NCBI RefSeq assembly: GCF_048771995.1
Contig: NC_133030.1
Span: forward strand, 10,308,001 to 10,372,000
DNA: 64,000 nt
Source: Taeniopygia guttata
Lineage: Eukaryota > Chordata > Aves > Passeriformes > Estrildidae
Direction of reading: 5' to 3'
Both the position numbers and the translations under genes were made by a program. Each line of letters opens with the position of its first letter. The first letter of the stretch is position 1. Below the pieces are notes generated by a model, which saw only the letters and a program-made list of their open reading frames with translations, had not been told where the DNA came from and searched no databases. This document shows positions 38,901 to 53,900 of this stretch, one piece after another.

Positions 38901-41900
38901 TATGCACAATCAGTCATATTTGCAGGAGCTGGGGCCACTCAACCACAAAATAAATTACCTTTCAGAATATTTGAAGTGCCATTAAAGGAATGACAGTATA
39001 TTTTCATCAATTCTAAATCACCTGTGATAGATAGATAGCTACCTGCTCAGTGAGCACAGCTCAGAGATGGATTAATATTTAAACACAGCCTAAATGCAGG
39101 CCCCAGACTGCACAGAGAAGTCCATAATGGAGCCAGAGACACTCTCCAATATCATTTAATACAATACTAAAACCACAATTTTGGTTTGGATTTCATATTA
39201 ATCCCCATTATTGCCTCACTTACCAGGGATTTTAATCAGAAGCACAATTACATTAAAAAAGTCTATTGTGATCCTGTGGTTCCCTAACCCTTGGTTTGAC
39301 TTTCCCATCCCTTTCTTTCTGGATGATTTCAAAAATGTAAACTACACTCCTCAATAGTTTATTGTGATATATTTATCTAATTGCTGGTTGATTCCTTACG
39401 GCTCACTCTGACCTATGGATAACCAAAAAGCAGTAAAGTTTTATTGCTTGTTTTTTTTTTCTCTTTGCCTCCTCAGATGTATCAGATCAACCAGACCCAT
39501 GGCTTCCTGAAAAAGATTAATTCTGTGATTCAAAAAATAACAGAGCCCATCCAGCCCAAGGTAGCAGAACACAAACCTCAGACGGTGAAGCGCCTCTCCT
39601 ACCCCTTCTCCAGAGAGAAGCAGCACTTGTAAGTGAAAGCCTTCCCTGAATATCCATGTCCACAGGTTCCAGCCTCTCTGACAGCAGCTCAGCCACCAGA
39701 GGGTGAATGGGAACATGAAAACTAACACTTTGGTGGGCATTGCTGTAAAGAATATTTCCATTTTGCAGTAAATTTACTTTTTGGGGGATAATTTTGGCTC
39801 ACTGTTGAGGAATGAGTCTCTGCAGAGAAATCTCTGTGTGTTTTAGCTGCTGTTGTGGCACATAAGTACACTTTAGCTGTTAGGCTGCAAAAAGGGGATT
39901 TATGATGTGATTTATAACTGTCTCTTCTCCACATTAAATAAAATGCTCAGGAAAACTTGTAGCCAGAGATGTGGGCTGATAAATTTCAGAATAATTTTAT
40001 ATATCTGGTGTGGGCAGCTGACACAGGTAGTGACAACCAGGCCTGGCCTTTGAAGTGCTGTGAAGTCAGAGGTGGCTTTGCCATCAATCCCAGATCAGCA
40101 AGAACAGCTGTAGATATGGGTGTAGAGAAAAAATCACGAAGTAGAGCCCAGCCAAAGCTTCTCCTGCCCTGGATTGCTCTGCTGCTGCTCTTCCCTGGCC
40201 AGCATCCCAGAGGAGCTGCTTTGAAGGCCGTGTTTATGGATGTGCCAGCTGGAACAAACAGCAGTCCTAGGGCAGGATCTCTTCCCTGCACCGCCAGAGC
40301 TTTGTGTTTCATCCAGAGATGCAGAGCACTGATGGGCTTGGGCCAGGCAGTGTGTGTGACATCTTGGCCTGTCCTTCGGCTTGCAGGAAATGTCTTCGTG
40401 TGTTTGCTGAGTGTAGGGTTTTCTGGAGGTTCAGGGAAGGTCCAGAATGTGCTCCTGAGTGCAGACATGGATGGGCCTCACACTGTTTGCAAGTGGCTTT
40501 TCCAGGGACACCACCTGTGTCTCTGCTACATGAGGGAGGAACCAGAGGCTTCACAGGGAAAATTAAAGAGTATGAGGAGAAATTCAAGACCAGCAGTGGT
40601 CAGGGATTCAACAATGAGTGTCCACACGCTCTTTTGTGCTGAAAAACCTATAAAGACATAAAGCCAGTGAAATGTATAAGCAGCCTCTTTAAATTGTGGG
40701 AGTTGGGTTGGACTTGCTTTTTAACAGGGTTTCTACAAGCTGTTCTTTAATTTGAGCTCTGAGAGATCCCCAGGAGAAATGAAAATATTGAAGGGGTCAA
40801 CAAGAACAGGAAATTACTGACTTTTTTTTTTTTCCCCTAATGGACTTCCTTCTAATCTTTTAACAGATTTGATTTGTCTGACAAAGATTCCTTCTTTGAC
40901 AGTAAAACCAGAAGCACTATAGTAAGTACTGGCTATAAATAATTTATGGTGAATATTGCCTCAGTCATGGTGTTAACAGCATTAGTGCAACGCCTGTTCA
41001 AGTTTATCTTTCTTAACCAAATGTCAAGGATCTCCTGTGCCATCAGGTACTGAAATTATAAATAATTCCAGGTTTAGTTCTGCGTTGTGTTTGATGCTAA
41101 CAGGTTTCTGCCTTTTGGAAAATAATTTGGATCTTCTTTCTAATTCATGGGTAATTTTCTTAGTCGAGATACCATCAGCTGGGAATATTTACATTTTGCC
41201 ACTTGTTCTGCCCACCAGCTGCTTGCACCCACGAGGGCTTTAACTTTTTGCACCTATACATTGTTCTTCCTGCAAAATGCTGCTAAATATCCTGAGACAA
41301 AACAGCCAGGTATTTACAGGGAATATTATTTATAGTCTTTTGGGGGAAATTCTCTGTAATGGTTGTACTGAAAGTTGAGGTTGATGGCTTTTATCTGACC
41401 TACAAAACATAAAATAGAGTTGAGGAATAAGGTGTAGACTCATTTATAGCCACCAAAGGAGGAATTGAAAGGCCAGCTCATGTGACATCCAGGGTAGCTG
41501 GAAGGGGCGATGCCAAGCAGCCCTGGCTGCAGCACATTTCAGAGGATAACAGGGAATCTTTGCCCCATTCCACTGCTCCTAACTGGTGCCTTGGAATGTG
41601 ACTGCCAGTATGCTTTTATCTTTAATTTTACTTCAGCCTTTTGGGATGCCAAGTGGTTTCCAAAAGAGCTTATACCCCAATCATAGCTGCCTTTCATTGC
41701 TGTGGTGATAAGGGGTGTAAAATATCCAACTTCCCTTTCCTGTTCTGAAATTCCAGCTTATTCCACAGTGAAGCTCCCCATAAGCCTGAAAAGCAAGGGT
41801 TTGATGTGAGCACTGGTTATGGAGCAAGGTGAGCTGGACCAGGGGAGGCAGATGCAGGAGCACAGAAATGGGGAATAAAAACACAAATATTGATTTGGTT

Positions 41901-44900
41901 TATTAGCAAATAAAATATTTAACTTGAGACTGGGGGTGGGGGGAGGGGGGAAAGCCTGGCTTTTGTTTGTAGGCTTTCTTTTACATATCCAGAGATATAG
42001 GGGAAAAAAAATCTTGTAACTACAAGGAACTCAACAAATGAAGAGTTCAAATTCATGACAGGCTGAGCAAGGCAGCAAGACAAAATTGTTCTATTGGACA
42101 AGAGGGTGAGCAAGACTGACTGGAAAATGGACTGAAGCAGGAGCCCAGAGCAGAGGCTGAGAGGAATAGGAAGGACAAGGGTTTTATTAAAGGGTTGGAG
42201 GAACACTGGGCATATAAGAATAATGCTGGGGCCGTGCTGCTTTGTGTGAAATCCCTGCAAATCACCCAGTAATGAAGAACATATTGAATGTTTCCCAACA
42301 TCATTTTATTCTGTGTGCATTGCTGTTTGTATTCTTCTTTCTTAAAGTTCTCCCCTGCCTTTCTCAAATGTATTTTTGAACCACAGTGCAAATATTGACC
42401 CTTCCACCTACTGCAAAATGAACAGGAATCTAGTCACTACCCATGAGTCTTTGATGAATAGAAACTAAGCCAAAGACCTTTTAGTTATTAAAAAAGAAAA
42501 TAAAAAAATATATTATATAACTGGAAATCTCTCTGTGACAGCCCTTTAATTCACAAGGGTTACAAGACGACAGACTTGTATGAGCTGTGGGACTTGCCCC
42601 GGATGCCCTCACTTGCTTCCTCCAGTGAATTAGGCAAGAGTCAAATTAGCACACGGAATAGGGAGCTGGGAAACAGTCCCCAGCTCCCTCGATGGGCCAG
42701 GCAGTGGGCAGAAGGTGCCTTTGCTCCAGGTGTCCCTGTGCTGCCTGCTTGCCCTGCCAGAGAGCATTGCTGCACAGGAGCAGCCAAAAGCTGAACCTCG
42801 TGGGCAGCCTGTTGAGCTGTGCAAAGGTTACTCGACAATAAATGCAATAAATCCAAAATAAATACATCTGTTTTGCCGCCGAGGTCAGGCAGGCTCAGAG
42901 ATGTTAAGGTCAGCCTGTGTTAGTCCAGGCTGCATGCTCTGTATGCTCCGTGAGCCCGGAGCTCTGCACAGCTCCTTGGGATGGAGCCAGCCTGGCCTGT
43001 GCCCTTGGAGGCCAGGGAAGAGCTGCTCCAGGTGGAAGAACACCCCTGAGCTCTGATCAATGGCTAACATGGGCAAAAATTGGATTTCTGTTATGCCAGG
43101 GGGTGGATGTAACCCTGTTTGCCCCCACCAGTTCTCCTGGTAGCTGACTATTTAGCTAAGCTTTTCTCTCCTGTACAGAAAGCACAGCACAGAGAGCTCT
43201 GAGCCCCGCTCTCTTGAGCACCATGACTTTTATTAAAGAGTGACGACTTCATCCACATCTTGGTTTGGCCAATATTTGAGCTGTACACAAAAAGATTGTG
43301 CTTTTCACTGGCGGTGTCTGAAGTAACCCTGTCTTTTCTTTTGCTTCTGTAGGTTTATGAAATATTGAAAAGAACAACGTGTACCAAAGCAAAATATAGC
43401 ATGGGTAAGGAACTTTATTTAGCTTTAAGATCAATATCTTTTTCAGGTATTGAAAATAATTGTATGTTGTAAATGGCAGTGGAGTTTAGGTTTTCCCCCT
43501 GCTCTCTAATTTGATGTATGTGGATGTAATTGTTTTATTTGGAAATCTGATTCAATTTATGCAGCTGTTTGACATTTTTTCAAATATTAATTTATAGATT
43601 AAACTCTAAATTAAATGGTAAGTAAGCATGTAGCCCCTGCAGATGTGACTTAGGATGGATGGTGACATAAACCAGCAGATGAGATGTTCTACGCTCCCTG
43701 AAATGGATTGAGGGTATTTCTGTGAAATCAAATACCTGCAGTCAAAGTCTGTGACTTGGCCCATTTTGTTCAAGCAGGAGCCCCACATTTTATAGTGGGA
43801 TGGTTTTCCAGTGACTTGAAGGGAATGGTCTTGACTGGTGACTGTCCTGAGTGGAAATGAGATGAGCCCCCTGGAGCAGCCTGGGGCCAAGGCTTGCACT
43901 GGAACTGGGCACCTCAGCCCTCAGAGCAAGTGCTGTAAGTCAGGGGATGTGAATCTGTACTACCACAACCAAAAGTTTTAGGATTTCAGCCCTAGGGTTT
44001 GTGCTGTAAGAACTGAACCCATAATAAAGATGAATTGCAAATCAGGTCACCTTAAAGATTTGTTGGCAGCTGATCCTGCTCAGCTGTATATACTCTATTT
44101 TATACATGATACACAGATACGCACTTGACTGTGGGACCAAAGTTAACAAATAGTTAATGGTAAATCCAAACAAATAAGGTGGAAGGGTGAATTCCCAAAC
44201 GTGAGAAAAGTGCATAAACATGGAAGAAAATGTTTGGTAAATGTTGAAATCAGTTACAGCACATATTTGCCTACAAGATGTTCAATAAAACAATAGGAAC
44301 TTGAATTACAGGTAGTTCTGTTCAATATTGACCCATCAGCTGCTCAGAAAGACATCAAATAATAGAAGAACAATTACGCCACAAATTATTTCCATACTGT
44401 GACTTTTGTGTTGAAGTTACAACATACAATGCACTATTGTTGACTCCTAATATACACGAAAATTTGGTGTCCAGCCAGTATTAACAGAAGTGCTGTTCTC
44501 TCTAGCATGGGAAATTCAAATTATTCTGTGACTTTTGAGACCCTTTTCGAGTCTAGTGCTGGATCATTTTCACTGGAAATTATATCTTTGGGCTCTTGAA
44601 AGGTGAAGGTCAAACAGCTCAGTTTGAATTCGTGCCTTGCAGTTGGTTTCTCAGTTGATTTTTTTTTTTTTTTTTTTGTCCAGAAAGTGGGAAGCACAGT
44701 AGTGATTAGTTGAATAGGGAAGACACTCATGTATGGTAGAGTGTTAGGATTCCTGGATGGTTCTTCTACCTGAAACTGGCAAGGCCACACAATATTGCTG
44801 ATAAAAATGCCATCAGGCCAACCCAGCATAACTCAATCAGCTCCTTTGTGTTCCAGTGCTGGAATTATGGGTTACAACCTAGCAGAGGTGGCAAACAGAT

Positions 44901-47900
44901 TTAAACAAACACAGATAATGCTGCAGCACTGCTGCCCAGGAGGAAAAAAGCAGCTGCCCAGGGGAACACTGCAGCCTTTGTTATTTATTTGGAAAATTTT
45001 GTGAAAATGTGAATCTGGCTTCACTGTTAAATCCAGATCTGTAGTAGAAGGATATTATGTCGCTCTTCTCACAGCCCTAGAAAAATAATTTATCTGCTCA
45101 CCAGTTGTTTCTGCCAGGAGTGTGGAAACATTTGCAGACAATCTATAGACCTGTATAATCTTAAATAGGGCTTTGAAAATGAATGATACCGCAAGATACT
45201 GAGCACTCCTGGAGCTGCTCCTCCAGCAGGTGATTAGTATCTCGAAAATGTTAATGAACTTGAACAATCCTCGTTTCAAGAGCAATCAAAAATGACTTTA
45301 CAGTGAGCTGGTTCCTGGTTCATAGTCACTGTTCCTTCACACCCAGTCCCGCACTCTTTTCTTAGTCATGAGCTGATGGGCAGCATGGAGCACACCGGAA
45401 TATCTCATTTTGTTTTCTCTTTTTAAGTCTTTTCAAATCCTCCCCAGTGCCAGTGGCAAGATTTATAATATTTTTTTTTCAGTTGGCATTAATCACCATT
45501 GCCCTGCACAAAGACAAGTACTTGACTTAGTTCTGACTCGGCACCCAAAACTGATTCATTCCATCCCCAAATGTATGTTCATGGGCAACATGACACCTGC
45601 AGATGTGGTGAACAGAATTGGAAGTAGCTCTATTAAAGCCAGCAGCAGCAGGAGGAAATAACATTAGGGAATTAATGAGCTACAGCCCTCCAAAGGCCCA
45701 GGTCCAGCCATCTTGGGGGTGGTGCAGTGCTCCTCCAAAACTTCCACACCAACTTCTCCCTCTGGCCCCGAGTTAAGGAGAGACACCACCCCAGGGAAAG
45801 GCAGGACTCCTCCCAGTCCCTTGTGCCAGAGACATTTAATAGATGAAGCACTAATTGCTTTCAGCCTCATGCATGTCACTAATAAACGGCTGTGTAAACA
45901 GGGAAAGGAGAGGGAAGAAAGAAGGAAACTGCCCTTTTAAATAAAAGACGAAAATGTGGTAAATATGGTAAGTATTACACCAAGGTCTTCGCAAAGGCTT
46001 TCCCTACAATTTCTCTGATCCATCTGAAACCTGAATTCAAAACTTTGAGTGAATGATGCGTGTGGATGTGGGTTTCCCTGTGCCACCAATTCCAGCCATC
46101 TTCTCCTTGTGATCCAGCCTTCTGCTACACTTTCAAATCTTCAGGCTTGCCCTTAAATCAAACTGACTTTTCAGAAAATGTAATTTATTTTAATGACTAA
46201 TTCCAAGTCATTGGCTTCTAATTCTTGATTCTCAAATATATATGACTTCCTCTTGCTCTCTGCGGTTTTCCATTTCATAAAATGAGTCATGTATAATAAC
46301 TTACATGATTAAAAATGAAACTACATAGAAAGGAATAAGATGGCAGTAAAATCATTATCTGATCAAATGGCTGTTATTTTGAGGGAAATCTCCTGGAAGG
46401 ATAATGAAGTGAGGCTGTCTAACCTTGAAATTATAAATAACTGTTATGGCTTTATTTTTCAAGGGATCACCAGCCTGCTTGCCAATGGAGTTTACAGTGC
46501 TGCATATCCTCTGCATGATGTAAGTGGTCTCACAATATATTTTACACATCTGCTGACTGTCACCAAGAAATCCCTCATGTGTGACATGTTGGTGGCATCA
46601 TCCCAAGCATGACTGACTTTCTTCTCACTTGTGTCATGACTGCAGTAACTTCTGCATGTTGTTTCCATCCCTCTGCTCACTTTTAAGGAATTCCCCACCT
46701 CGGTTCTACATCCGATGATCATAAATTTGAACGTAACATTAGAAGAGTTGTTACAGTGTTTTAGCAAATGAAATTCTTCTGTTGTTTCCTGACCTTTTGC
46801 CCCCAGTGCCAGGAAACACATTTATTCCCAGGGCACCAAGTAGCTGGTTCCCTTGGCCACATCTCCCTGGGGAGGTGTCAGTAGCTGTGCATCCATGCAA
46901 CCAGGAAAAACCATAAGCAAGGATCTGATGTCACATATTCCATGGGGCTGGATGTGACTGCAGGCCTTCCTGCTGATGAAATCTGCTTCTGAACAGCTCA
47001 GTGAGATGTCAAGAGTGTATTCAGCTGTGGTGCTCATCAAGAGGATCAGTGAGAGCTCAGGAATTCTAGTGGCACTCAAGACAAGCCAGGGACCCCCATC
47101 CTGTCAGAGATGCACAGAGTTGGGTGCTGGTGTCCTTCTGATTTAGAGGTTCAGGGTGCAACTAGAACTGACAAACACGTGCTCTTAGACTGTAGAAAAG
47201 CTTGGCAGATGTCACAGGGGCTGGCTGGCACACTGCTCACTCCTAAGCTGAGGGTGAGGGTCCAAGGGCTGTCGAGCCCAGTGCTGGTTTTCTGGCCTGG
47301 GATTTGAGGGTGAAGTGTGTCTTCCTGGTTTTCTACTTCTCCCACTCACACTGGTTTTACATGGGACTGTGAGAGCTTTATCTTGGAGCACCCAAGAGCA
47401 GAGCAGCCTCTTTGTCTGCCTGATGTTTGTCATATATGTCAGGGCTCTCAAACTACAGCAGTGCTGTGTAGAAATAGAGAAAGTAAGGTTAAATAAACTT
47501 CTCTTCCTGTTCTTGCCTCACATCTTTGGACAGCTGCTGATAGTCTTGCATAGAAGTTATTTATTGTCTTAGTTTGATCAAAAAATAGCTCCAAATTAAA
47601 ACCTCAACTCTAATCAGCTCTGAGTGTTTGGAGAGTCTGAAGAGGGAGCAGTTCTCTCAGCTGGTTCCTTTTCTTTCCAGTGGACTGAGCTGAACCCCAA
47701 ATACCATGGCAATACCGCAGCCTTTCCCTTGACATTTTTAGGCCACCTTTATCACTTATTCATTCCTTTTCCCCCCATGACAGACACTATTGCTCTTTCC
47801 TAATGTGCCCGACGACAGAAGACAAAGTGTGCCATGACAAATGGGCTCCTAAAATACAGCATTATTTTACAGATTGCTTTTTCTGGTTTTGATGCATTAA

Positions 47901-50900
47901 GTGAGTGGGAGATGTGGGTATGCAGGATGCAGAGCAGTTCTTGGCACAACCCGCTGGATGACGCAGATTTTCTCTCTCTTTAAAGGGTGACTATGAAGGT
48001 GAAAACGTGGAGCCCAATGACAGAAAAGTAAGTTGATGCACAGAGGAGTCTAACATATTCACAAGAATCCCAGCCTGAAGAGTCACCTGTTGGAATCTGG
48101 ATGTTTTTGCCAAAATCCCACAGAAAATGCTGCAAAAAGGTGCTAAATGCCAAGCAGTTTAAGAAAAAAAGTGCTTTGCAGCATTTAAATTTGCCCAAAT
48201 ATGGAATGTAGTGTGGATATGTATGAAGTACCCACCTCGGTAATGATACATTTCATGCCACATTGGTAAGAATATTGACATATGTTCAGATAGTGTCATT
48301 TCAGGCCAGGTCTAGTGAAAGAATGCTCATTTATATTCTGCTATCTGCATTGGGTGTAAATCCTGCTTCATTCTGTGGCATGAGGATCAGAATTGGAGGA
48401 GTGAGAGGCAGACATAGTTTATGCACAAAAGCATAAAAATGATTGGGAAAGATAGATACTGAATATTTTTTAGGAATAAGAGGTCCTCAACAATGTTTTA
48501 ATGTGTGCTCTGCAGCCAGAAGCTGTCCTGTGGGTGTACACCAAGGCATTGCATCACGTTTTGCTGAAGTTAATGCTTTAAACTGTGGTTTTATTGTCTG
48601 CATAGTGAAAGACATTTGTTCACTGTGGTAAAACATGTAGGAATTATCCTAAGGAGGTACTTTTCCTAAGGAAGTAGGAAGTAGTACTTTATAGTAAGGA
48701 AGCATGAGCAAAATAAAATTTTCCACCCTTTTTGGAAATGCCAATTTCTTAAATTCAAAGCTCAGCGACTTCATCCTCCCCATCAGACTTCCCCAATGAA
48801 GGGTGGGTTTGTCTATGCATCAGACAAAAACTGAAGTGGAGAGGTGACAACCAGTTCTCTCAGGAGGATCTACTAAATTTGGGTGTTATATATGCTGGGG
48901 TTTCAGTCCTGAAACTTTGCCTTTCCTGTTTGTTTCATGTTTTGTTGGGGTTTTTTTCCTCCAAAGAAGTGCTCTGAACATTCAGTTCATAGGAAAAGCA
49001 GATTTTAAGACCTTCAGGCTTTATATATAAAAATAGGTTCCAAAAATTGACAGTGTGCTGTTTCTTCAGGTGCAAATGGCTCATCAAAAGGCAGTGAATA
49101 TTATTTCCCTCCCTCTATTGATTTGTGTTAAAAATACCACACATCTGTCTCTTCATCATTCAGCAACACATCGCTCGACTGAAAATAGGATGAAAATCCA
49201 CGTTTTCTGAAAGTGTCCAGATTATCTTCTGTGTTACTAACATCTCAAACCTAACAAATTCACTAATTTCACAAGTTCATTGTGTGTTTGGAAGTGTTTA
49301 CCTTGGCTATTGACTTTCAGTTCCATCAAATAATCTTTTGGTGTGTTTTGGCATGTCTCTTCTGGTTTCTTGAAGCTTTCTTTAATCTTACCCAGCACTA
49401 GGCCAGGCCTGTGCCTTTTTTAACAAGAAAATTAAAGATTTGAGGCCTAGAAATGAAGTAAATATTTAGGTCTAGTGTGCTGATCTCCTCTAATCATGTC
49501 TTTGAAGCTGTGCTTTGAATATCAGGCTGATAAATGTCAGGATAAATGAGATAATTCATTTGTACTTTAGGCACAAATCTGGTTTCGAGTTGCACAAAAC
49601 TAAAACATGGCACTGATGCAAAATCTCCTCAGCTTAGTGTTTTCCTCATATGGCTGACCAGCTTGGATCACAGAAAAGGAATCTAATTTCCAGCATAAAT
49701 TTAGTTTTAAAGATTACATTAAAAAGAATATATATAGAAGGATGTTGAGGTATCCCAAATCATTGCTTCCCAGACATAGGCAGTTGGCCTTAAGCCTTTG
49801 GAAAATGTGGCTGAAAGAAACCTAAGGCAGAATAAAAATAAAATTTGCAAGAATGTTGCTGTTTAACAAAGGCCTCCTGTTAAGTTTCAGTTCCTGCCCT
49901 TACTGTTGTAAGAAAATTATTAATGATTAATGATTTTGGGTTGCAGAGGGGAAAACCTACATCACATTTACATTTTTGATGTCATATTTCTGTAAAAGCT
50001 GAGAAGTTGCTTTGTTGGTTTTTTGGGTTTTTTTAGTGAGTCAAACCATTTGTATAAGTACAGCAGTCCAGCTTGGAAATTCTCTGTTAATGATTTGGCA
50101 AGAGAATTTCAAAATTGCTGTAGGAACATGGTTTGGGTTGCTTTGGGATTTCTCTGTGATCAAGTGTGAGCAGGAGGAATGGGCATGGGCAGTGGCCAGG
50201 CTCTGGTCTGCCCTTTTCTTTTTGCTGCATTTCACTGGAGACATGTAGGAGTTTGACATCTGTCAAGTTTCCCATGATAAAATAGCCTGGAGTTTAGGGA
50301 ATAACATCCTGTTTGGTCTAGGAACAAGATTCATCCTGTTGCCCTCCCTCTACTGATAATGGTTTCAGTCTTTGCTCCCCATTGAGTTTACATTTCTTGT
50401 TCACTCTGTTGGCTGAATTGAATGAGGGGCGAAAGTGAGTTTGAGAAGCACTATTTATATATTTTACAAAATAAAGTATAAGTTGAAGGCCTCGGAAGAA
50501 CCTATTTTTGTGAGGCATTCAGTTTTGCAAATCAGTAACGGGGCTCGTTGCTTTCTTTGGCCCACATCCTGACAAAAATGAAGAGTAGAAATCATTGGCT
50601 CCTTGTGGTTTAAAACTGAAAAAAAAATTTAAATGAGGCCTTTGAGGCACCTCAGCCCAGCTGGATCCACCTCTTGCTGGATGCTGAATTATAGTGAAAT
50701 GGCCTGAGGTTGTGTCAGGGGAGATTGAGGCTGGATGTCAGGAGAAGGTTCTTCCCCCAGAGGGTGGCTGGATCACAAGCCCAGCACTGCTGTCCCTGTC
50801 TCTGCTGTAGGTGTCCATCAGTCCAGCTGCTGAAGAGCCTTTCAACGTGCTGGAATTCATCTCTCTGTTGGAGCATGCCAAACCATCACATTTAATATTT

Positions 50901-53900
50901 AATTCGGGCTGCATGTGTTGGCAGGATGTGAGCTGAAACTCCGGCGTGGTGAGGCTTGTGGACCCCGCAGTGGCTGAAGGAGAACCCAGTGGTGCTTTAG
51001 CTCTCATCTTTCTCTGGCCTTTCTGTTTTTCAGCTCCTGTGTGAGGAGTGGGCAAGCTACGGAGTGTTTTATAAATACCAGCCCATCGACCTGGTGAGGT
51101 GAGAGTTCAGCTCTGGGCGTGGAGTTTCCACGGGGCAGAGATGAAGCTGTGCAGTGATGCTTGTGCCCTGTGCCCCTGGGGGGATGCTGCCCTCAGTGCC
51201 CCCTCACCCTGGGGGATTTCAAAGAATGGGAAATTCACTGGGAGAAAAAGAGTTTTCTGTGAGTTTAGAATGTGCTCATCTATCCCACATAGAGTGAAAG
51301 CTTGTGGGGGATATATTTTTAATTAATTTTGTTTGCTCATGGTAAGATTCTCTGAAGAAAACAAGGTGCCTTTTTAAGATGATTCACTCACAGAAGGTCC
51401 AAAGATACCAATTTCCACAGCAAACACAGTGGGGGGAAAAATGACCAGTGGGAGAAACTTGTTTTCAGGGTGCCTGTGTCTCTGGATAGACTCCAAGCAT
51501 CATGAGAAAGAGAGTCCTCTGAGAAGAAAAAAATTCCCACAGGTCATCAGATCTTACTTTCTCCATGCCTAATCCAGATGTGATTCATAATTTTAGCCGC
51601 ATTATATTTTAAGAAATAGGAAACATATCTCTCATTTCTTTCTCTTTTTTTTTCTAAATGTATTTCAGAAAATACTTTGGAGAGAAGATTGGGCTATATT
51701 TTGCCTGGCTGGGAGTTTATACACAAATGCTCATTCCAGCTTCAATTGTAGGGATTATTGTTTTCCTCTATGGCTGTGCAACTGTGGATGAGAATATACC
51801 CAGGTAAAATGGATTAATAAATAGATTCTGCTGGTGGAGGGCACTTCTAGCTCAAAGCTGCCTCACTTTAGACATGTTTTGTCAGTAATATCTAGGCCAA
51901 GTGCAGCTCAAATTGGGGTTTCTTGTTCCTGGGTCTTGTCCTGTGCCACCCACATCCCTACACCCAGTCCCCATTCCCATCTGTGCCCAACTGGCTGTTG
52001 CAGCACGATGGTAGGCTCCTAAAACTTACCATTCTCACATTTCATCTTTTGGAAGCTGTGCTTAAAATTAATCCAGCTCCACAGGCCCCCTGATTCAGCT
52101 TCCAGTAAGGCATGGAGCTCTCCCAAGGGCACAGAGCAGCCCATTTCTATCTCATTAGCATTCATTGTTACTATTACTTGGGCAGTTTGCGTTTATGTCC
52201 TAAAAATAATTCTTGGCTGGTTGCTCAGGTGGTTGGGCTTTTTCCCAAACTCAGATCATTATGTTAAAACAAACCAGCAAAATTCTGCTAATGAGGGGGT
52301 TTGATGCTTCCCAGCACAGAGTGCTGAGGAGGGCATTGTGTGACAGAGAGATACATCAAGAATATACATCCCTCAAATAAGCTACTGTGATCACATCAAC
52401 AAAATCTGTATGTCCTCCTACTTTTAATCTTTCAGCAAGTTTTGTATTAAAACATTTTTAAAGCCCTCTGATTTTGCATTATTCACCCTGCATGCATCAT
52501 CAGCTGGAGATGCAAATTACATGGCTTGTACAACAAGCACCAGCCCTGAATAACAAAGCAGATAATGGGTACTAAAAAATAGATTTTAATTTTTTTTTGT
52601 TCATTAAGATTGCTTTGTAGTGCTTCCAACAGTTGAAAAAAGTCAAAGGGAGGGTCACTGTTGCTGTTTCACAGATGGAGCACAGAGGAGATAAACTGGT
52701 TGAACTCCAGTCTCTTGATGTTCAGCGCTTCCCTTGTGCCTTATCTATCACTGTACTTTGTATTTCAAAACAAGAGTGTTTTACTTTATTTTTATTTACT
52801 TTATTCTGTAAGACCTTAGAGTAGAAAGCATAGAGCCTTATGGCTTTCCTAATGTTCCCTCTTATTCCCTGGAATTAAAATTGAGCTGGGGCAGGAAGGA
52901 GGGAGGAAGACAGCCTTACATGAGGATTTCAGCCCCTGCAGTGCTGTAGGATCATATCCAATGACCCTACAGAAGCAGCTGCTGTCCAGAGGAGAAAAGA
53001 TCACTAAAGCACAAAGCTGGAGCCATCCTGACCATGATTTTCCCTTCTCTTGTGGCTTTGTTGCAGTATGGAGATGTGTGACCAGAGAAACAACATCACC
53101 ATGTGTCCCTTGTGTGACAAAACGTGCAGTTACTGGAAGATGAGCTCTGCTTGTGCCACTGCCCGTGCCAGTCATCTGTTTGATAACCCTGCAACTGTCT
53201 TCTTCTCAGTCTTCATGGCTCTCTGGGGTAAGAAGATCTATGCCTTGATGTTAAGCTTTTAATTATTGAAAATACAACAGGAAGAAACAGAGGCGATAAA
53301 GCAGTATATTTATACACAGGCAGTAAATGAAAGAAAAAAAATTATCTTTTTTTTTTTTTTTTTCCCATGAAACTGTCACACCCAAATTTATATTCTGGAC
53401 TGGAGGCTAAAATTCAAAAAGTTGCTGAAGCTGAATAGCAAACAACATTGTTAAGTATCTGTCATAAAAATGCTGCGTGGTATGTCAAAATTTCATTAAC
53501 GGGATTGCACAGCTTGCCAAAAAAAAAAAAAAAAAAAAAAATCACTTTGCAGAGCCAGCTTCCACTTTAGAACATTACAGAAGAAATGTATTAATGTACT
53601 CTAGGGCTGAGGGGAGGGCTCTGAGGGGAAGTGTAATGGCCTTTAGCGTCTTCAGGACAAACCAACATTGATTCCTGAGTGTGCTCCGAGATGCAATTAG
53701 GTTTATCAGCAGGCAGACATCATGCAAGGAGGCTGGGAAGAGGGACCGGTGATGGAGAGGGGTTTTTCCTGATCCTGATGCTGCCCTCATGCTTTGAGCC
53801 CTTTCTGCGCATGTGTCTGGCACTTGGGTCTAACTATGAACCCTCTCATAACGTCTTTGTGAGGATGTGCCCAGGAAGGGTTATGGAGGGCTTCTCCCCT

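Larger units (their letters stand above)
46520..51033 (+). other. ANO1 introns 7 and 8 (flanking exon 8)
   Basis: Intron 7 shows no recognised element. Intron 8 carries the CR1 internal fragment near 50.7 kb and is otherwise AT-rich unique sequence. Confidence 0.55.

Noticed and set aside
39969..40661. Open frame of 230 codons in intron 4
   Set aside because: It does not resemble any family I recognise, has no good start or splice context and overlaps open frames on both strands of the same stretch, as expected by chance in stop-poor sequence.
43565..43617. Interval ending in a strong GTAAGT donor in intron 6
   Set aside because: In the required phase it reads into a stop at the third codon and does not match a known segment.
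45483..45572. 90-nt interval in intron 6 with T-rich acceptor and GTATGT donor, phase compatible
   Set aside because: Considered as segment b, but its length is 30 codons and it would change the following glycine to tryptophan. The 66-nt interval at 45902 fits length, residues and phase exactly.
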